DNA from: Planotetraspora sp. A-T 1434
GTDB lineage: Bacteria > Actinomycetota > Actinomycetes > Streptosporangiales > Streptosporangiaceae
DNA length: 64,000 bases
NCBI RefSeq assembly: GCF_025420585.1
Contig: NZ_JAOEGB010000001.1
Span: 186,001-250,000 of the forward strand
Reading direction: 5' to 3'
The notes beneath the pieces were generated by a model that made no database searches, had not been told where the DNA came from, and was given only the letters and a program-made list of their open reading frames with translations. Positions 8,704 through 17,685 of the stretch are shown in pieces. The position numbers and the translations under genes were made by a program. Position 1 is the stretch's first letter; each line of letters begins with the position of its first letter.

Positions 8704-10260
8704 ATGGTGAGGCTCTTCGTCCGGCTGAAGCTGCGGCTGATCAGGGGCAACCTCCGCGGCGACACGATCAAACAGCTCGGCTTCGTGTTCTCCGTCATCG
8801 GCGCGGTTGTGGCCGCCGTCGCCGGCTTCCTGCTCTTCAGCCTCGTACGGCTCGCGCCCGCCGACGTCGCGCTCGACATCGGGATCGTGGCGTTCACCCT
8901 GTTCACGATCGGGTGGATTCTCGTCCCCCTGCTGGCCTTCGGCCTGGACGAGACGCTCGATCCGTCGCGGTTGGCGCTGTTCCCGCTGACCACACGGCAA
9001 CTGGCGATCGGCATGTTCGCCGCGTCGGCGACCGGGCCGTGGCCGCTGGCCTCACTCATCGTCCTCGCCGGAGGCGTCGTCGGCCTCGCGTCGGGCCTCG
9101 GTGGCGTCCTGCTCGGGCTGGTGGCCGTGGTGCTCCAGTTCGCCCTGTGCCTGGTGGCCTCGCGCGCGGTCACCACCGCGTTGTCCGGTGCGCTGCGCAG
9201 CCGCAGGGGGCGCGACCTGCTCGCGGTGGCCGCCGTCTTCGTCGTCCTTCTCTTCCAGCTTCCCAATCTGCTGCTCAACCGGGGATTGCCCGGCGAACCG
9301 AGCAAGCTGCTCGAATCGGCCGGCTCGGCGCTGCGCTGGACGCCGCCGGGACTGGCCGCGCACGCGATCGCCGACGGCGGGCTGATCGGCGTCGCGGACC
9401 TCATCGTCGTCGCGATGGTCGTCGTGGTGCTCGCCTGGTTGTGGATAGCGGCGCTGCGGCGGGCTCTCGTCACGCCCGACTCCTCCAACCAGAGCGGCGG
9501 CTCGGTGCGGCGGTCGCGGATCGGGCGGTTCCTGCCCGGCGGGATGCTGGGAGCCATCGTGGCCAAGGAGCTGAAGTACGCCCGGCGCGAGCCGCGCGGC
9601 CGGATCTCCTGGTTCACCGCGATCGCCGTGAGCGGGATCATCATGTTCTCCCTCCGCGGCCCCGGCGGCTGGCAGGGGCCCGCGTCCGCGATCGCCCCGG
9701 CATGCCTGGCCGCTCTGATGATCGGGTTGCAGGCGGCCAACGTGTTCGGCATCGACGGGCCGTCGCTCTGGATGAACGCGGTGGCCTTCGCCACGGACCG
9801 TGATGTCCGTACGGATCTCGCGGGGCGGCACCTGGCCATCGCGATCATCGCGGTGCCGCTGCTGACCGTGGTCTCCGTGGTCGCCGCCCTGATCGCCGGG
9901 ACCCTCCCGTGGGCTCTCGTCGCCGCGCTCACGGCGTGGGGGGTGCTGGGAGTGGCACTCGGAGTGGGCTCGGTGACCAGCGTGATCCTTCCGTACACGT
10001 TCCCCGACCGGCTCAACGCCTTCAGCGGGGCCGCTCCCGGCCAGGGCGGGCAGGCGTTCCTCGCCTCGTTCGGCGCGATGCTGGGCACCTCGATGATCGC
10101 CCTGCCGGTTGGCCTCCCCATCCTCCTGGGCGCCTACTGGCTGTGCGTGCTGGCCGTGCCGTACGGGCTTCTCATCGCCTGGGCGGGCCGCCGCCTGGGC
10201 GCGTCGATCGGCTTCAACCGCATGCCCGACCTCGTCGCCGCCGTCTCCCGCCCCACCTGA
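8704..10260 (+). CDS. ABC-2-type transporter permease
   Basis: The 518-residue protein is almost entirely hydrophobic, with about ten to twelve predicted membrane segments grouped in two halves separated by a basic cytoplasmic loop (ALRRALVTPD, then RRSRIGRFLPGG, near residue 260-280). GGAGG lies just upstream of ATG 8704. It follows the ATPase gene and would form the membrane channel of the exporter. It resembles the large permeases that accompany ABC-2 ATPases in actinomycetes. No substrate-binding protein or self-resistance gene lies nearby, so the cargo remains open. Confidence 0.85.
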   Translation: MVRLFVRLKLRLIRGNLRGDTIKQLGFVFSVIGAVVAAVAGFLLFSLVRLAPADVALDIGIVAFTLFTIGWILVPLLAFGLDETLDPSRLALFPLTTRQLAIGMFAASATGPWPLASLIVLAGGVVGLASGLGGVLLGLVAVVLQFALCLVASRAVTTALSGALRSRRGRDLLAVAAVFVVLLFQLPNLLLNRGLPGEPSKLLESAGSALRWTPPGLAAHAIADGGLIGVADLIVVAMVVVVLAWLWIAALRRALVTPDSSNQSGGSVRRSRIGRFLPGGMLGAIVAKELKYARREPRGRISWFTAIAVSGIIMFSLRGPGGWQGPASAIAPACLAALMIGLQAANVFGIDGPSLWMNAVAFATDRDVRTDLAGRHLAIAIIAVPLLTVVSVVAALIAGTLPWALVAALTAWGVLGVALGVGSVTSVILPYTFPDRLNAFSGAAPGQGGQAFLASFGAMLGTSMIALPVGLPILLGAYWLCVLAVPYGLLIAWAGRRLGASIGFNRMPDLVAAVSRPT

Positions 10261-10395
10261 CCCACCCTCGTTTGGTCTACTTCAGCTGATCCGCCCCACC
10301 TGATCTGCGAGGGGCGCGGCGGTGTCTGGACTGAGGAGTCGAGAGGGAGCGAGGAACGAGCGACCCCGAGCCGCCGAGCGGAGCGAGGCCAATCT

Positions 10396-10411
10396 AATGG
10401 TCTAGTCCAAT
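10396..10411. promoter_or_regulatory. dre-like (DasR-type) operator upstream of ppc
   Basis: AATGGTCTAGTCCAAT matches 13 of 16 positions of the DasR-responsive element I recall, ACTGGTCTAGACCACT. It lies 51 bases before the ppc start. A separate perfect palindrome, GAGACCGGTCTC, follows at 10416-10427. DasR is the GntR-type sensor of N-acetylglucosamine metabolism in actinomycetes. Control of PEP carboxylase by it here is inference. Confidence 0.45.
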
Positions 10412-10448
10412 TAATGAGACCGGTCTCGGGTGGCCGAAAGGGATTCGC

Positions 10449-10454
10449 TAGCCT
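10449..10454 (+). promoter_or_regulatory. Candidate -10 box of leaderless ppc transcript
   Basis: TAGCCT lies seven bases before ATG 10462, and no Shine-Dalgarno sequence is present. The same TAnnnT arrangement six to eight bases before a start occurs at several other genes in the window, which suggests transcription begins at or next to the start codon. Confidence 0.5.
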
Positions 10455-10461
10455 TCCAAGC

Positions 10462-13098
10462 ATGGCCGCCATCGCCCCTGCCGAACGACACAGTGCCGTC
10501 ACGGAGATGCCGGATGAGCTCCGTGCCGACGTGCGCCTTCTGGGTGGACTCCTGGGCCAGGTGATCGCCGAACACGGCGGTCCCGGCCTCCTCGCCGACG
10601 TCGAACGGCTGCGCAAAGCCGTGATCGCCGCTCGGCGCAACGAGACGACCGCCGACGACATCGCGGCCATGGTGGCCGAGTGGCCGGTCGACCGGGCCGT
10701 CCACATAGCCCGCGCCTTCACCTGCTACTTCCACCTGGCCAACCTGGCCGAGGAGCACTACCGGATCCGCATCCTGCGGCAGCGCGACAAGGACGACGTC
10801 CCGCTGCGCGAGTCGCTTGCGGAAGCCGTACAGGCACTGCGTGGCGACGAGCGGCTCCAGGAGCTGATCGACGGGCTGGAGTTCCGCCCGGTGCTGACCG
10901 CGCATCCGACCGAGGCGCGTCGGCGGGCCGTGGTAACCGCCATCCAGCGGATCAGCGCCCACCTCGGCGAGTACAACGCGCCGGGCCGGGGGACGGGCGA
11001 GCGCGAGGAGGCCCTCCGGCGGCTGCTGGAGGAGATCGACCTGCTCTGGCGGACGTCCCAGCTCCGGTCGACCAAGCTGGACCCGCTCGACGAGGTCCGT
11101 ACGGCGATGGCGGCCTTCGACGAGACGCTGTTCCGGACGGTCCCGCTGATCTACCGGTCGCTCGACGCGGCCCTGGAGCCCGGGACCGGCACGCGCGAGC
11201 CGTTGTCGAAGGCGTTCATCCGCTACGGGAGCTGGATCGGCGGCGACCGCGACGGCAACCCGAACGTGACCGCCAAGGTGACCCGCGAAGCCGTCCTGAT
11301 CCACGCGGAGCACGTGCTCACCGCGCTGGAGAACGCCGCCACGCGGATCGGCCGGACCATGACGGCCTCCGCGGCTTACACGCCGCCGTCGGCCGAGCTG
11401 CGGGCGGCGCTGTCGGCGGCCGAGGACGACCATCCCGACCTGGTGTCGGAGGTGGCGACGCGCTCGCCGCAGGAGCCCCACCGGCAGTGGCTGCTGTTCG
11501 TGGCGTCGCGGATCGCGGCCACCCGCCGCCGCGATCTCGACCTCGCCTACCTCTCGCCGGCCGATCTGATCGCCGACCTCAGGCTCGCGCAGGACTCCCT
11601 GCGGACCGCGGGAGCCGTACGGCAGGCCTATGGCGAGTTGCAGCACCTGATCTGGCAGGTCGAGACCTTCGGGTTCCACCTGGCCGAGCTGGAGGTGCGC
11701 CAGCACTCCGAGGTCCACGCGGTCGCGCTGAAGGAGATCGCCTCCGGCAAGCTCTCAGAGCGGACGGAGGAGGTCCTCGCCACGATCCGCGTGATCGGCT
11801 GGATCCAGGAGCGCTTCGGCGTGCGGGCGTGCCGGCGCTACGTCGTGTCCTTCACCCGGTCCGCCGACGACGTCGCCGCCGTCTACGAGCTGGCCCGGCA
11901 CGCCCTCGGCGACCGCGCTCCGGTGCTCGACGTGGTGCCGCTGTTCGAGTCGGGGGAAGACCTGGACAACTCGGCGGCCGTCCTGGACGGCATGCTGTCG
12001 CTGGAGCCCGTCCGCAGGCGGCTCGCCGAGAACGGGCGGCGGGTGGAGGTCATGCTCGGCTACTCCGACTCGGCCAAGGAGCTCGGGCCGGCCGCCGCGA
12101 CGCTGCGCCTCTACGACGCCCAGGCCGCGCTGACCGACTGGGCCGCCGAGAACGACGTGCGGCTGACGCTCTTCCACGGCCGGGGCGGCGCCCTGGGCCG
12201 TGGCGGCGGCCCCGCCAACCGGGCCGTGCTGGCCCAGGCCCCCGGGTCGGTGGCCGGCCGGTTCAAGGTCACCGAGCAGGGCGAGGTCATCTTCGCCCGA
12301 TACGGACATTCCGCGATCGCCCGGCGGCACATCGAGCAGGTGACCAACGCGGTGTTGCTGGCCTCGACCTCCGCCGTGGAGTCGAGCGCGGCCGCCGCCG
12401 CGTCCAAGTTCCGCACGCTGGCCGATCAGGTCGCCACCGCCTCCGAGCAGGCATACCGGGCGCTGACCGAGGCTCCCGGCTTCCCGGAGTGGTTCGCCCT
12501 GGTCAGCCCGCTGGAGGAGATCGGCTCCCTGCGGCTCGGCTCCCGTCCCGCCCGGCGTGGTCTGGGCGCCCCGCGGTCACTCGATGATCTGCGGGCGATC
12601 CCGTGGGTCTTCGCGTGGGCGCAGACCCGGGTCAACCTGCCGGGCTGGTACGGCCTGGGCAGCGGCCTGGCCGCCGTCGTCTCCGAGGGCGGCCTGGACG
12701 AGCTCCGGTCGGCGTACCGGGAGTGGCGGCTGTTCGCCGCGATGCTGGACAACGCGGAGATGTCGCTGGCCAAGACCGACCGGTCCATCGCGTCGCGCTA
12801 TCTGGCGCTCGGCGGCCGGGACGACTTCGTCGAGCAGGTGCTCGACGAGTATGACCGGACGAGGAAGCTCGTGCTGGAGGTCACCGGCCACACCCGGCTG
12901 CTGGAGAACCGGCGGGTCCTCTCCAGGGCCGTGCAGCTCCGCGACCCTTACGTGGACGCGCTCAGCCACCTGCAGTTACGCGCACTGTCGGCGCTGCGGG
13001 CCGATGAGGACCTGTCGGAGGAGCAGCGGGAAGGCCTGTCCACCCTGCTGCTCCTGAGCGTGAACGGCGTGGCCGCCGGCCTCCAGAACACGGGCTGA
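10462..13098 (+). CDS. ppc: Phosphoenolpyruvate carboxylase
   Basis: The 878-residue enzyme carboxylates PEP with bicarbonate to oxaloacetate, refilling the citrate cycle. Catalytic motifs are intact: VLTAHPTE with the essential histidine at about 148, GGDRDGNP, MLGYSDSAKELGPAAAT and the glycine-rich LFHGRGGALGRGGGP, plus the family's C-terminal NTG. Several starts are possible. ATG 10462 is supported by a -10-like TAGCCT seven bases upstream and by the absence of a ribosome-binding site, as for a leaderless mRNA. A dre-like site and a palindrome lie just upstream. The stop is followed within 15 bases by a 53-bp repeat array. Confidence 0.95.
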   Translation: MAAIAPAERHSAVTEMPDELRADVRLLGGLLGQVIAEHGGPGLLADVERLRKAVIAARRNETTADDIAAMVAEWPVDRAVHIARAFTCYFHLANLAEEHYRIRILRQRDKDDVPLRESLAEAVQALRGDERLQELIDGLEFRPVLTAHPTEARRRAVVTAIQRISAHLGEYNAPGRGTGEREEALRRLLEEIDLLWRTSQLRSTKLDPLDEVRTAMAAFDETLFRTVPLIYRSLDAALEPGTGTREPLSKAFIRYGSWIGGDRDGNPNVTAKVTREAVLIHAEHVLTALENAATRIGRTMTASAAYTPPSAELRAALSAAEDDHPDLVSEVATRSPQEPHRQWLLFVASRIAATRRRDLDLAYLSPADLIADLRLAQDSLRTAGAVRQAYGELQHLIWQVETFGFHLAELEVRQHSEVHAVALKEIASGKLSERTEEVLATIRVIGWIQERFGVRACRRYVVSFTRSADDVAAVYELARHALGDRAPVLDVVPLFESGEDLDNSAAVLDGMLSLEPVRRRLAENGRRVEVMLGYSDSAKELGPAAATLRLYDAQAALTDWAAENDVRLTLFHGRGGALGRGGGPANRAVLAQAPGSVAGRFKVTEQGEVIFARYGHSAIARRHIEQVTNAVLLASTSAVESSAAAAASKFRTLADQVATASEQAYRALTEAPGFPEWFALVSPLEEIGSLRLGSRPARRGLGAPRSLDDLRAIPWVFAWAQTRVNLPGWYGLGSGLAAVVSEGGLDELRSAYREWRLFAAMLDNAEMSLAKTDRSIASRYLALGGRDDFVEQVLDEYDRTRKLVLEVTGHTRLLENRRVLSRAVQLRDPYVDALSHLQLRALSALRADEDLSEEQREGLSTLLLLSVNGVAAGLQNTG

Positions 13099-13111
13099 CC
13101 TCTGTGGGGGT

Positions 13112-13280
13112 GTGATCATGTGCGGGTTCCGGGTGGAGCACCCGGAACCCGCCATCCGCCGGTTGGTGATCACGCAGGGATTCCGGTGGAGCGCCTGGGC
13201 CTGCCATCCGCTGGTTGGTGATCATGCAGGAATTCCCGGCAATGCCGCTGGCCTGCAACGACGCGGCTCGTGATCATGCA
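13112..13280. repeat. 53-bp array B: four forward copies
   Basis: Copies of GTGATCA with variants of the ATGCAGG/GGTTCC motif start at 13112, 13166, 13218 and 13270, spaced 54, 52 and 52 bp. The array fills the space between the convergent ppc and fdhD genes. All copies read away from ppc; there is no inverted half. The last copy ends ten bases or fewer from the fdhD stop. Confidence 0.85.
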
Positions 13281-13284
13281 GTCG

Positions 13285-14151
13285 TCAGGTCGGGATCCGC
13301 TCGGCGGCCGCGTAGATGTTGAACCGCTCCTCCCGGAGGAACCCGACCAGCGTCACGCCGAAGTGCCTGGCCAGGTCGACGGCGAGCGACGACGGGGCCG
13401 AGACCGCGCAGACGACCTGGACGCCGGCGGTCACCGCCTTCTGCATGATCTCGTAGCTCGCCCGCCCGCTCACCAGCAGCACATGCCGGTCGAGCGGCAG
13501 CCGGCCGCCCAGGAGCGCCCAGCCCACGAGCTTGTCCACCGCGTTGTGCCGCCCGACGTCCTCCCGCACGCCGGCGAGCGACCCGTCGGGCGTGAACAGC
13601 CCCGCCGCGTGCAGGCCGCCCGTCCTGCCGAACACCCCCTGCGCCTTCCTCAGCAGGGACGGCATGCCGTACAGAACCTCGGGGGACACCGTGATCGCCG
13701 AGCCGGCGGGGAGCGGTGGGCAACGGTCGCGGAGGGCGTCGAGGCTGGCCGTGCCGCAGACCCCGCAGGCGCTCGATGTCAGGAAATGCCGCTCAAGCGA
13801 CGCGAGATCGGGCAGCTTCGGGACGCCGAGCCGCACCGTCACGGTGTTGTAGCGGGCCTCGGGCTCCAGATCCTCGTCGGTGCAGTAGCCGATGGCCGCG
13901 ATGTCGCCGGGCGCGACGACGCCCTCGCCGTGCAGGAACCCCGCCGCGAGCTCGAAGTCCGCGCCCGGCGTGCGCATGGTGATCGCGACCGTACGGCTCT
14001 CGCCCCCGGCGAGCAGCCTGATCTCCAGGGGCTCCTCCGTGGCCAGGTCGTCTCTCCGGTCCCGTACGGCGGAGCCGGCGACCTCCCGCACCCGGATCCG
14101 CGTGACGGGTCCGGGCCGGTGCGTACGGCTGTCGCAAGATTGCATGGTCAC
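13285..14151 (-). CDS. fdhD: Formate dehydrogenase accessory sulfurtransferase FdhD
   Basis: The 288-residue protein delivers sulphur from a cysteine desulfurase to the molybdenum cofactor before its insertion into formate-dehydrogenase-type enzymes. The N-terminal family block (EEPLEIRLLAGGE) and the sulphur-relay loop ACGVCG with two cysteines are present. Later blocks GLHAAGLFTPDG, DVGRHNAVDKLVGWAL and VSGRASYEIMQKA match the family. Starts at GTG 14151 and ATG 14145 are both possible; an AAGAAG lies upstream. The client is probably the molybdopterin oxidoreductase encoded immediately upstream on the same strand, across a small repeat array. Confidence 0.93.
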   Translation of the reverse strand: MTMQSCDSRTHRPGPVTRIRVREVAGSAVRDRRDDLATEEPLEIRLLAGGESRTVAITMRTPGADFELAAGFLHGEGVVAPGDIAAIGYCTDEDLEPEARYNTVTVRLGVPKLPDLASLERHFLTSSACGVCGTASLDALRDRCPPLPAGSAITVSPEVLYGMPSLLRKAQGVFGRTGGLHAAGLFTPDGSLAGVREDVGRHNAVDKLVGWALLGGRLPLDRHVLLVSGRASYEIMQKAVTAGVQVVCAVSAPSSLAVDLARHFGVTLVGFLREERFNIYAAAERIPT

Positions 14152-14193
14152 GAATCGCTTCTTCGCTGGTCAGAGGCTAACTATAGGAACTTG

Positions 14194-14258
14194 TGCATGA
14201 TCACGGCGGGGGGTGGGGGCTGGTCACGCGGGGTGGCCGGGAATCTCTGCATGATCAC
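14194..14258. repeat. 53-bp array C: two inverted copies
   Basis: TGCATGATCAC occurs at 14194 and 14248, 54 bp apart, each preceded by a GGAAnnTnTG-type flank. The second copy overlaps the 3' end of the molybdopterin oxidoreductase gene, whose TGA stop is the TGA inside the element. Confidence 0.85.
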
Positions 14259-16459
14259 GGCGGAGGGGTGGGGCGGATGACGACGAGCGCGTTGTAGTCG
14301 GGGATCTTGGCGTCGGGGGAGCGGCGGGCCTTGTCGAGGAGCACGTTGCCCTCCGGCCAGTGGACCTGCAGGTTGCCCGGCATGAGGGGAGCCCGCATGA
14401 CCTTCCCCCGGAACACCTCTTCCCCCTCGAACTGGCGCAGCTCGACCGGAGCGCCGTCGGGCAGGCCGAGCCGGTCGGCGTCGTAGGCGCTCATCAGCAC
14501 GGCCTCGCGGGTCGCGCCGTTGAACCCGTCACGGCGCTCGTGGACCATGCTGTTGAACTGCTTGCCCCGCCGCGTGGCGACGAGGAACGACCCGTCCGGG
14601 CGCTCTAGCTCGGGGAGGGCCACGGCGGAGAAGTGCCCCAGGCCGTCGGCCGTGGGGAACCGGCCACCGGGGCACAGATGCCGCCCGCCGTACTGGACGC
14701 TGTCACCGAAGCGGGCCAGCCGGGCGATTCCGGCGTAGAACGGGACGGCTCTCTCGATGTCCTCGCGGATCTCCGGCGTCCCGGAGTAGCGCAGGGTCGT
14801 GGCCAGCTCGGGGCGGGCGCGGACGGCCAGCTCGGTGAAGATCCGCCACTCGGGCCACGCCTCCCCGATGCGGGGTCCGTCGATCTCCGGCGAGAAGATG
14901 ATCCGCCGTTCCGTGGACGTCTCGGTGACTCCGCCGGCCATCTCGTAACGGGTCTGGGCGGGCAGGAGCAGCACGTCACCGGCGCCCGGAACGAGCATCT
15001 GCGACGAGAGCACGATGTCGATGTGGACGCGGAGCTTCAGCCGGGACAGCGCCTCGCGGCAGTAGCCCGGGTCGGGCAGGACCTCCAGGAAGTTGCCGCC
15101 GCTGGAGATGAGCGTGTCCAGCTCGCCCGCGTGGGCGGCGTCGATCATCTCCGTCGCCGTCAGCCCCGGGCTGGTCGGCACCTCGAATCCCCATATTTTG
15201 CGAAATTTTTCGGCGTTCTCGGGGGTGATCGGCAGGCCGCCGGGGAGCCCGGTGGCGTACGCGCCCATCTCCGCGCCACCCTGCACGCCGCTGTGGCCCC
15301 GGATCGGCATGAGCCCGCAGTGGTCGCGCCCCACGAAGCCCCGCGCCAGCGCCAGGTTGACGATCGCGCGGACGTTGTCCTCGCCGTAGGTGTGCTGGGT
15401 GATCCCCATCGACCAGACGAGTACGGCTGAGCGGGCCCGGCCGAGGAGCTCGGCGAGCTCGTACATCTGCTGCCGGGTGGCCCCGGACAGCGCCTCCAGC
15501 GACTCCCACGACTGGCCGGCGACGGCGTCGCACGCCTCCTCGAAGCCGGAGGTGTGCTCGTCGATGAAGACCTTGTCGAGCCAGTCGTTCTCGACGAGGT
15601 GCTTCAGCACGCCGTTGAGGAAGCCGATGTCGCCCCCGACGTTCACCCCGAAGAAGTGATCGGTGATCTTCGTGCCGAACACGGCCGACTCGGCGTTCGA
15701 CGGCACCCAGTATTTGTCCATTCCGGGCTCGCGGTAGGCGTTGACCATCGCGATCTTCGTCCCGGCCTTCTTGGCGTGGTACAGGTACTTCATGGCCACC
15801 GGCTGGTTGTTGGACGGGTTCGAGCCGATGAAGACGATCAGGTCGGAGCCGATCCAGTCGGTGTAGGAGCAGGTGGTGGCCGCCGCGCCGATCGTCTGCT
15901 TGAGTGCCACGGTCGACGGCGAGTGGCAGATCCTCGCGGCGTTGTCGACCGAGTTGGTGCCCAGGGCACGCACGGCCTTCTGGGCGGCGAAGTAGTTCTC
16001 GTTCGGCACGCCGCGGCTGGTCAGGTAGACCCCCAGGCGCTCGCCCAGACGCGGCGCCGCCGTCGCCAGCGCCTCCTCCCACGAGATCCGGCGGAAGCCG
16101 GGCTCTCCAGCCCGCCTGATCATCGGGTACGGCAGGCGCCCCAGATCACGGAGCCGGGCGCTGGTCATGCCGGCCAGGTGGGACACGTCGGCCAGGACCG
16201 AGGGGTCGAGCGCCGGCATCGTGTTGAGCTTCAGCAGCCGCAGCCGGATGTTGCACAGATGGACCTCGTCCATGGTCCAGTCGCGCATGCCGCGGGTGCC
16301 GAGCGCGCAGCCGTCGCAGGTGCCCTGGGTGAGGATGCGCCAGGCGTACCTCCGGTTGCCCTTGACCGACTGGAACGCCTTCCACAGCTCCAGATAGTTG
16401 TTGGGCTTGCGCTCGCCGATGCCGAACGGCTTCAGACCGGCCCAGTTCTTCGGATCCAT
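14255..16459 (-). CDS. FdhF/YdeP-family molybdopterin oxidoreductase
   Basis: The 734-residue protein belongs to the molybdopterin-guanine-dinucleotide oxidoreductases. The N-terminal segment has TCDGCALGTRGMRDW, typical of the YdeP branch, rather than the four-cysteine iron-sulphur motif of classical formate dehydrogenases. This implies either no N-terminal 4Fe-4S cluster or an altered one. MGD-binding blocks (GSNPSNNQPVAMKYL, ARICHSPSTV, RGHSGVQGGAEMGAY) follow. The start ATG 16459 gives a normal family length. With fdhD just downstream it is the obvious recipient of the sulphurated cofactor. E. coli YdeP is linked to acid resistance; the physiological substrate here is unknown. Its stop codon lies in a repeat unit. 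Confidence 0.9.
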   Translation of the reverse strand: MDPKNWAGLKPFGIGERKPNNYLELWKAFQSVKGNRRYAWRILTQGTCDGCALGTRGMRDWTMDEVHLCNIRLRLLKLNTMPALDPSVLADVSHLAGMTSARLRDLGRLPYPMIRRAGEPGFRRISWEEALATAAPRLGERLGVYLTSRGVPNENYFAAQKAVRALGTNSVDNAARICHSPSTVALKQTIGAAATTCSYTDWIGSDLIVFIGSNPSNNQPVAMKYLYHAKKAGTKIAMVNAYREPGMDKYWVPSNAESAVFGTKITDHFFGVNVGGDIGFLNGVLKHLVENDWLDKVFIDEHTSGFEEACDAVAGQSWESLEALSGATRQQMYELAELLGRARSAVLVWSMGITQHTYGEDNVRAIVNLALARGFVGRDHCGLMPIRGHSGVQGGAEMGAYATGLPGGLPITPENAEKFRKIWGFEVPTSPGLTATEMIDAAHAGELDTLISSGGNFLEVLPDPGYCREALSRLKLRVHIDIVLSSQMLVPGAGDVLLLPAQTRYEMAGGVTETSTERRIIFSPEIDGPRIGEAWPEWRIFTELAVRARPELATTLRYSGTPEIREDIERAVPFYAGIARLARFGDSVQYGGRHLCPGGRFPTADGLGHFSAVALPELERPDGSFLVATRRGKQFNSMVHERRDGFNGATREAVLMSAYDADRLGLPDGAPVELRQFEGEEVFRGKVMRAPLMPGNLQVHWPEGNVLLDKARRSPDAKIPDYNALVVIRPTPPP

Positions 16460-16503
16460 GCCGCACAGATTACGCCTGGCGGATATTCCGGGCCGGAGGC
16501 CGA

Positions 16504-16509
16504 TAGCCT
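16504..16509 (+). promoter_or_regulatory. Candidate -10 box of leaderless birA transcript
   Basis: TAGCCT ends six bases before GTG 16516, and there is no ribosome-binding site. It is the same hexamer as at ppc and the spacing is similar (six against seven bases). Confidence 0.5.
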
Positions 16510-16515
16510 GGGTAT

Positions 16516-17343
16516 GTGCCTAACTCGCCCTATGCCGATCTCGACCGGCCACCGCTCTCGGAGGCGGCGCTCCAGAAGGCGCTCGTCCGCCCCGGCTCGC
16601 TGTGGTCCGCCGTCACGGTCGTGGAGCGGACCGGCTCGACCAACGCCGACCTGGCGAGAGCCGTACGGGAAGGGGCCCGTGAGGGCACGGTGCTGGTCGC
16701 GGAGTCGCAGTTCGCCGGGCGCGGGCGGCTCGGCCGCCTGTGGACGGCGCCGCCGCGGTCGGGGCTCACCTTCTCCATGATCTTGCGGCCCGAGGTGTCG
16801 CCCATCCGGCAGGGCTGGCTGTCGCTGCTGGTCGCGCTGGCGGCTGCCTCGGCCGTCCGGCGCATCGCCCAGGTCGACGTCCGGCTGAAGTGGCCCAACG
16901 ACCTCCTCATCGGGGAGCGCAAACTCGCCGGGATCCTGGCCGAGCGCGTGGACACCGCAGTGGTCGTCGGGATGGGCTTCAACGTCTCCATCCGGCCCGA
17001 GGAGCTGCCGGTGGAGCGGGCCACCTCGCTGTTCATCGAGAACGCCGCCTGCGTCGACCGCGACCCGCTGCTGCGGGCCATCCTCCGCGAGATCGAGTCG
17101 CACTACCGCGAGTGGGTCGAGGCGGACGGCGACGCCGACGCCAGCGGGCTTCGGGCCGCCTACATCGCGTGGTCCGGCACCATCGGGCGGGAGGTCCGGG
17201 TCGAGCTGCCCGGAGAGCGCGTGCTGACGGGGCTGGCCACCGGGGTCGACCACGCCGGTCACCTCCTCGTGCGCGCCCAGGGGCAGGAGCACTCGCTGAG
17301 CGCGGGCGACGTCGTCCACGTGCGCCGTCCGGAAAGCGGCTGA
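16516..17343 (+). CDS. birA: Biotin--[acetyl-CoA carboxylase] ligase
   Basis: The 275-residue enzyme makes biotinyl-AMP and attaches biotin to the carboxyl-carrier subunit of biotin enzymes, including the acyl-CoA carboxylase whose beta and epsilon subunits are encoded at 5.8-7.6 kb. The ligase core shows ERTGSTNAD, the biotin/ATP loop FAGRGRLGRLW, the strand LKWPNDLLIGERKLAGIL with the catalytic lysine, and a C-terminal SH3-like domain (GREVRVELPGERVLTGLATGVD). There is no N-terminal helix-turn-helix, so it is a monofunctional ligase and not a repressor. The GTG start has a leaderless-type -10 box upstream. It is divergent from the YdeP-like gene. Confidence 0.94.
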   Translation: MPNSPYADLDRPPLSEAALQKALVRPGSLWSAVTVVERTGSTNADLARAVREGAREGTVLVAESQFAGRGRLGRLWTAPPRSGLTFSMILRPEVSPIRQGWLSLLVALAAASAVRRIAQVDVRLKWPNDLLIGERKLAGILAERVDTAVVVGMGFNVSIRPEELPVERATSLFIENAACVDRDPLLRAILREIESHYREWVEADGDADASGLRAAYIAWSGTIGREVRVELPGERVLTGLATGVDHAGHLLVRAQGQEHSLSAGDVVHVRRPESG

Positions 17344-17361
17344 GCAGCCCACACATGGCAC

Positions 17362-17630
17362 GTGATCATGTCGCGGGCGTCGCGATGATCATGCACGGAT
17401 TCCCGGCGACCGCACCGCAGCCGCGCGAACGCTGTACGTGATCATGCGTAAATTCCTGGTGGCCCTGCCGTAGCTGCGGGAACGCCTGCCGTGATCATGC
17501 ATCGGCAACCGTCTGCATGATCACAAACTTGATGTCCGCAGCTCACCACAGGCGCCCATGCAGACGTGCATGATCACGTACGGTTGCCGCGCAAGTCAGG
17601 CGACATCCTGGGGAAATCTTGCATGATCAC
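17362..17630. repeat. 53-bp array D: forward and inverted copies around a central hairpin
   Basis: Forward cores start at 17362, 17385, 17438 and 17491; the last three are exactly 53 bp apart. Inverted cores (TGCATGATCAC) start at 17514, 17567 and 17620, again exactly 53 bp apart. The central pair at 17491-17524 forms a perfect 11-bp inverted repeat around a 12-base loop. The array fills the 342-base gap between birA and the PH-domain gene; no gene is seen in it. Confidence 0.9.
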
Positions 17631-17685
17631 GCGCGGAAGGCGAGGGGGCATGCAAAGCGAGGGCGAACGTGTCACGATTTGCGCC

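Noticed and set aside
7716-10121. 801-codon minus-strand frame opposite the ABC genes
   Set aside because: Its product is Arg/Pro/Ser-rich low-complexity sequence, while the plus strand encodes a clear ATPase and permease.
13270-14280. Long plus-strand frame opposite fdhD
   Set aside because: It mirrors fdhD codons and starts within a repeat unit; the minus-strand protein has all family motifs.
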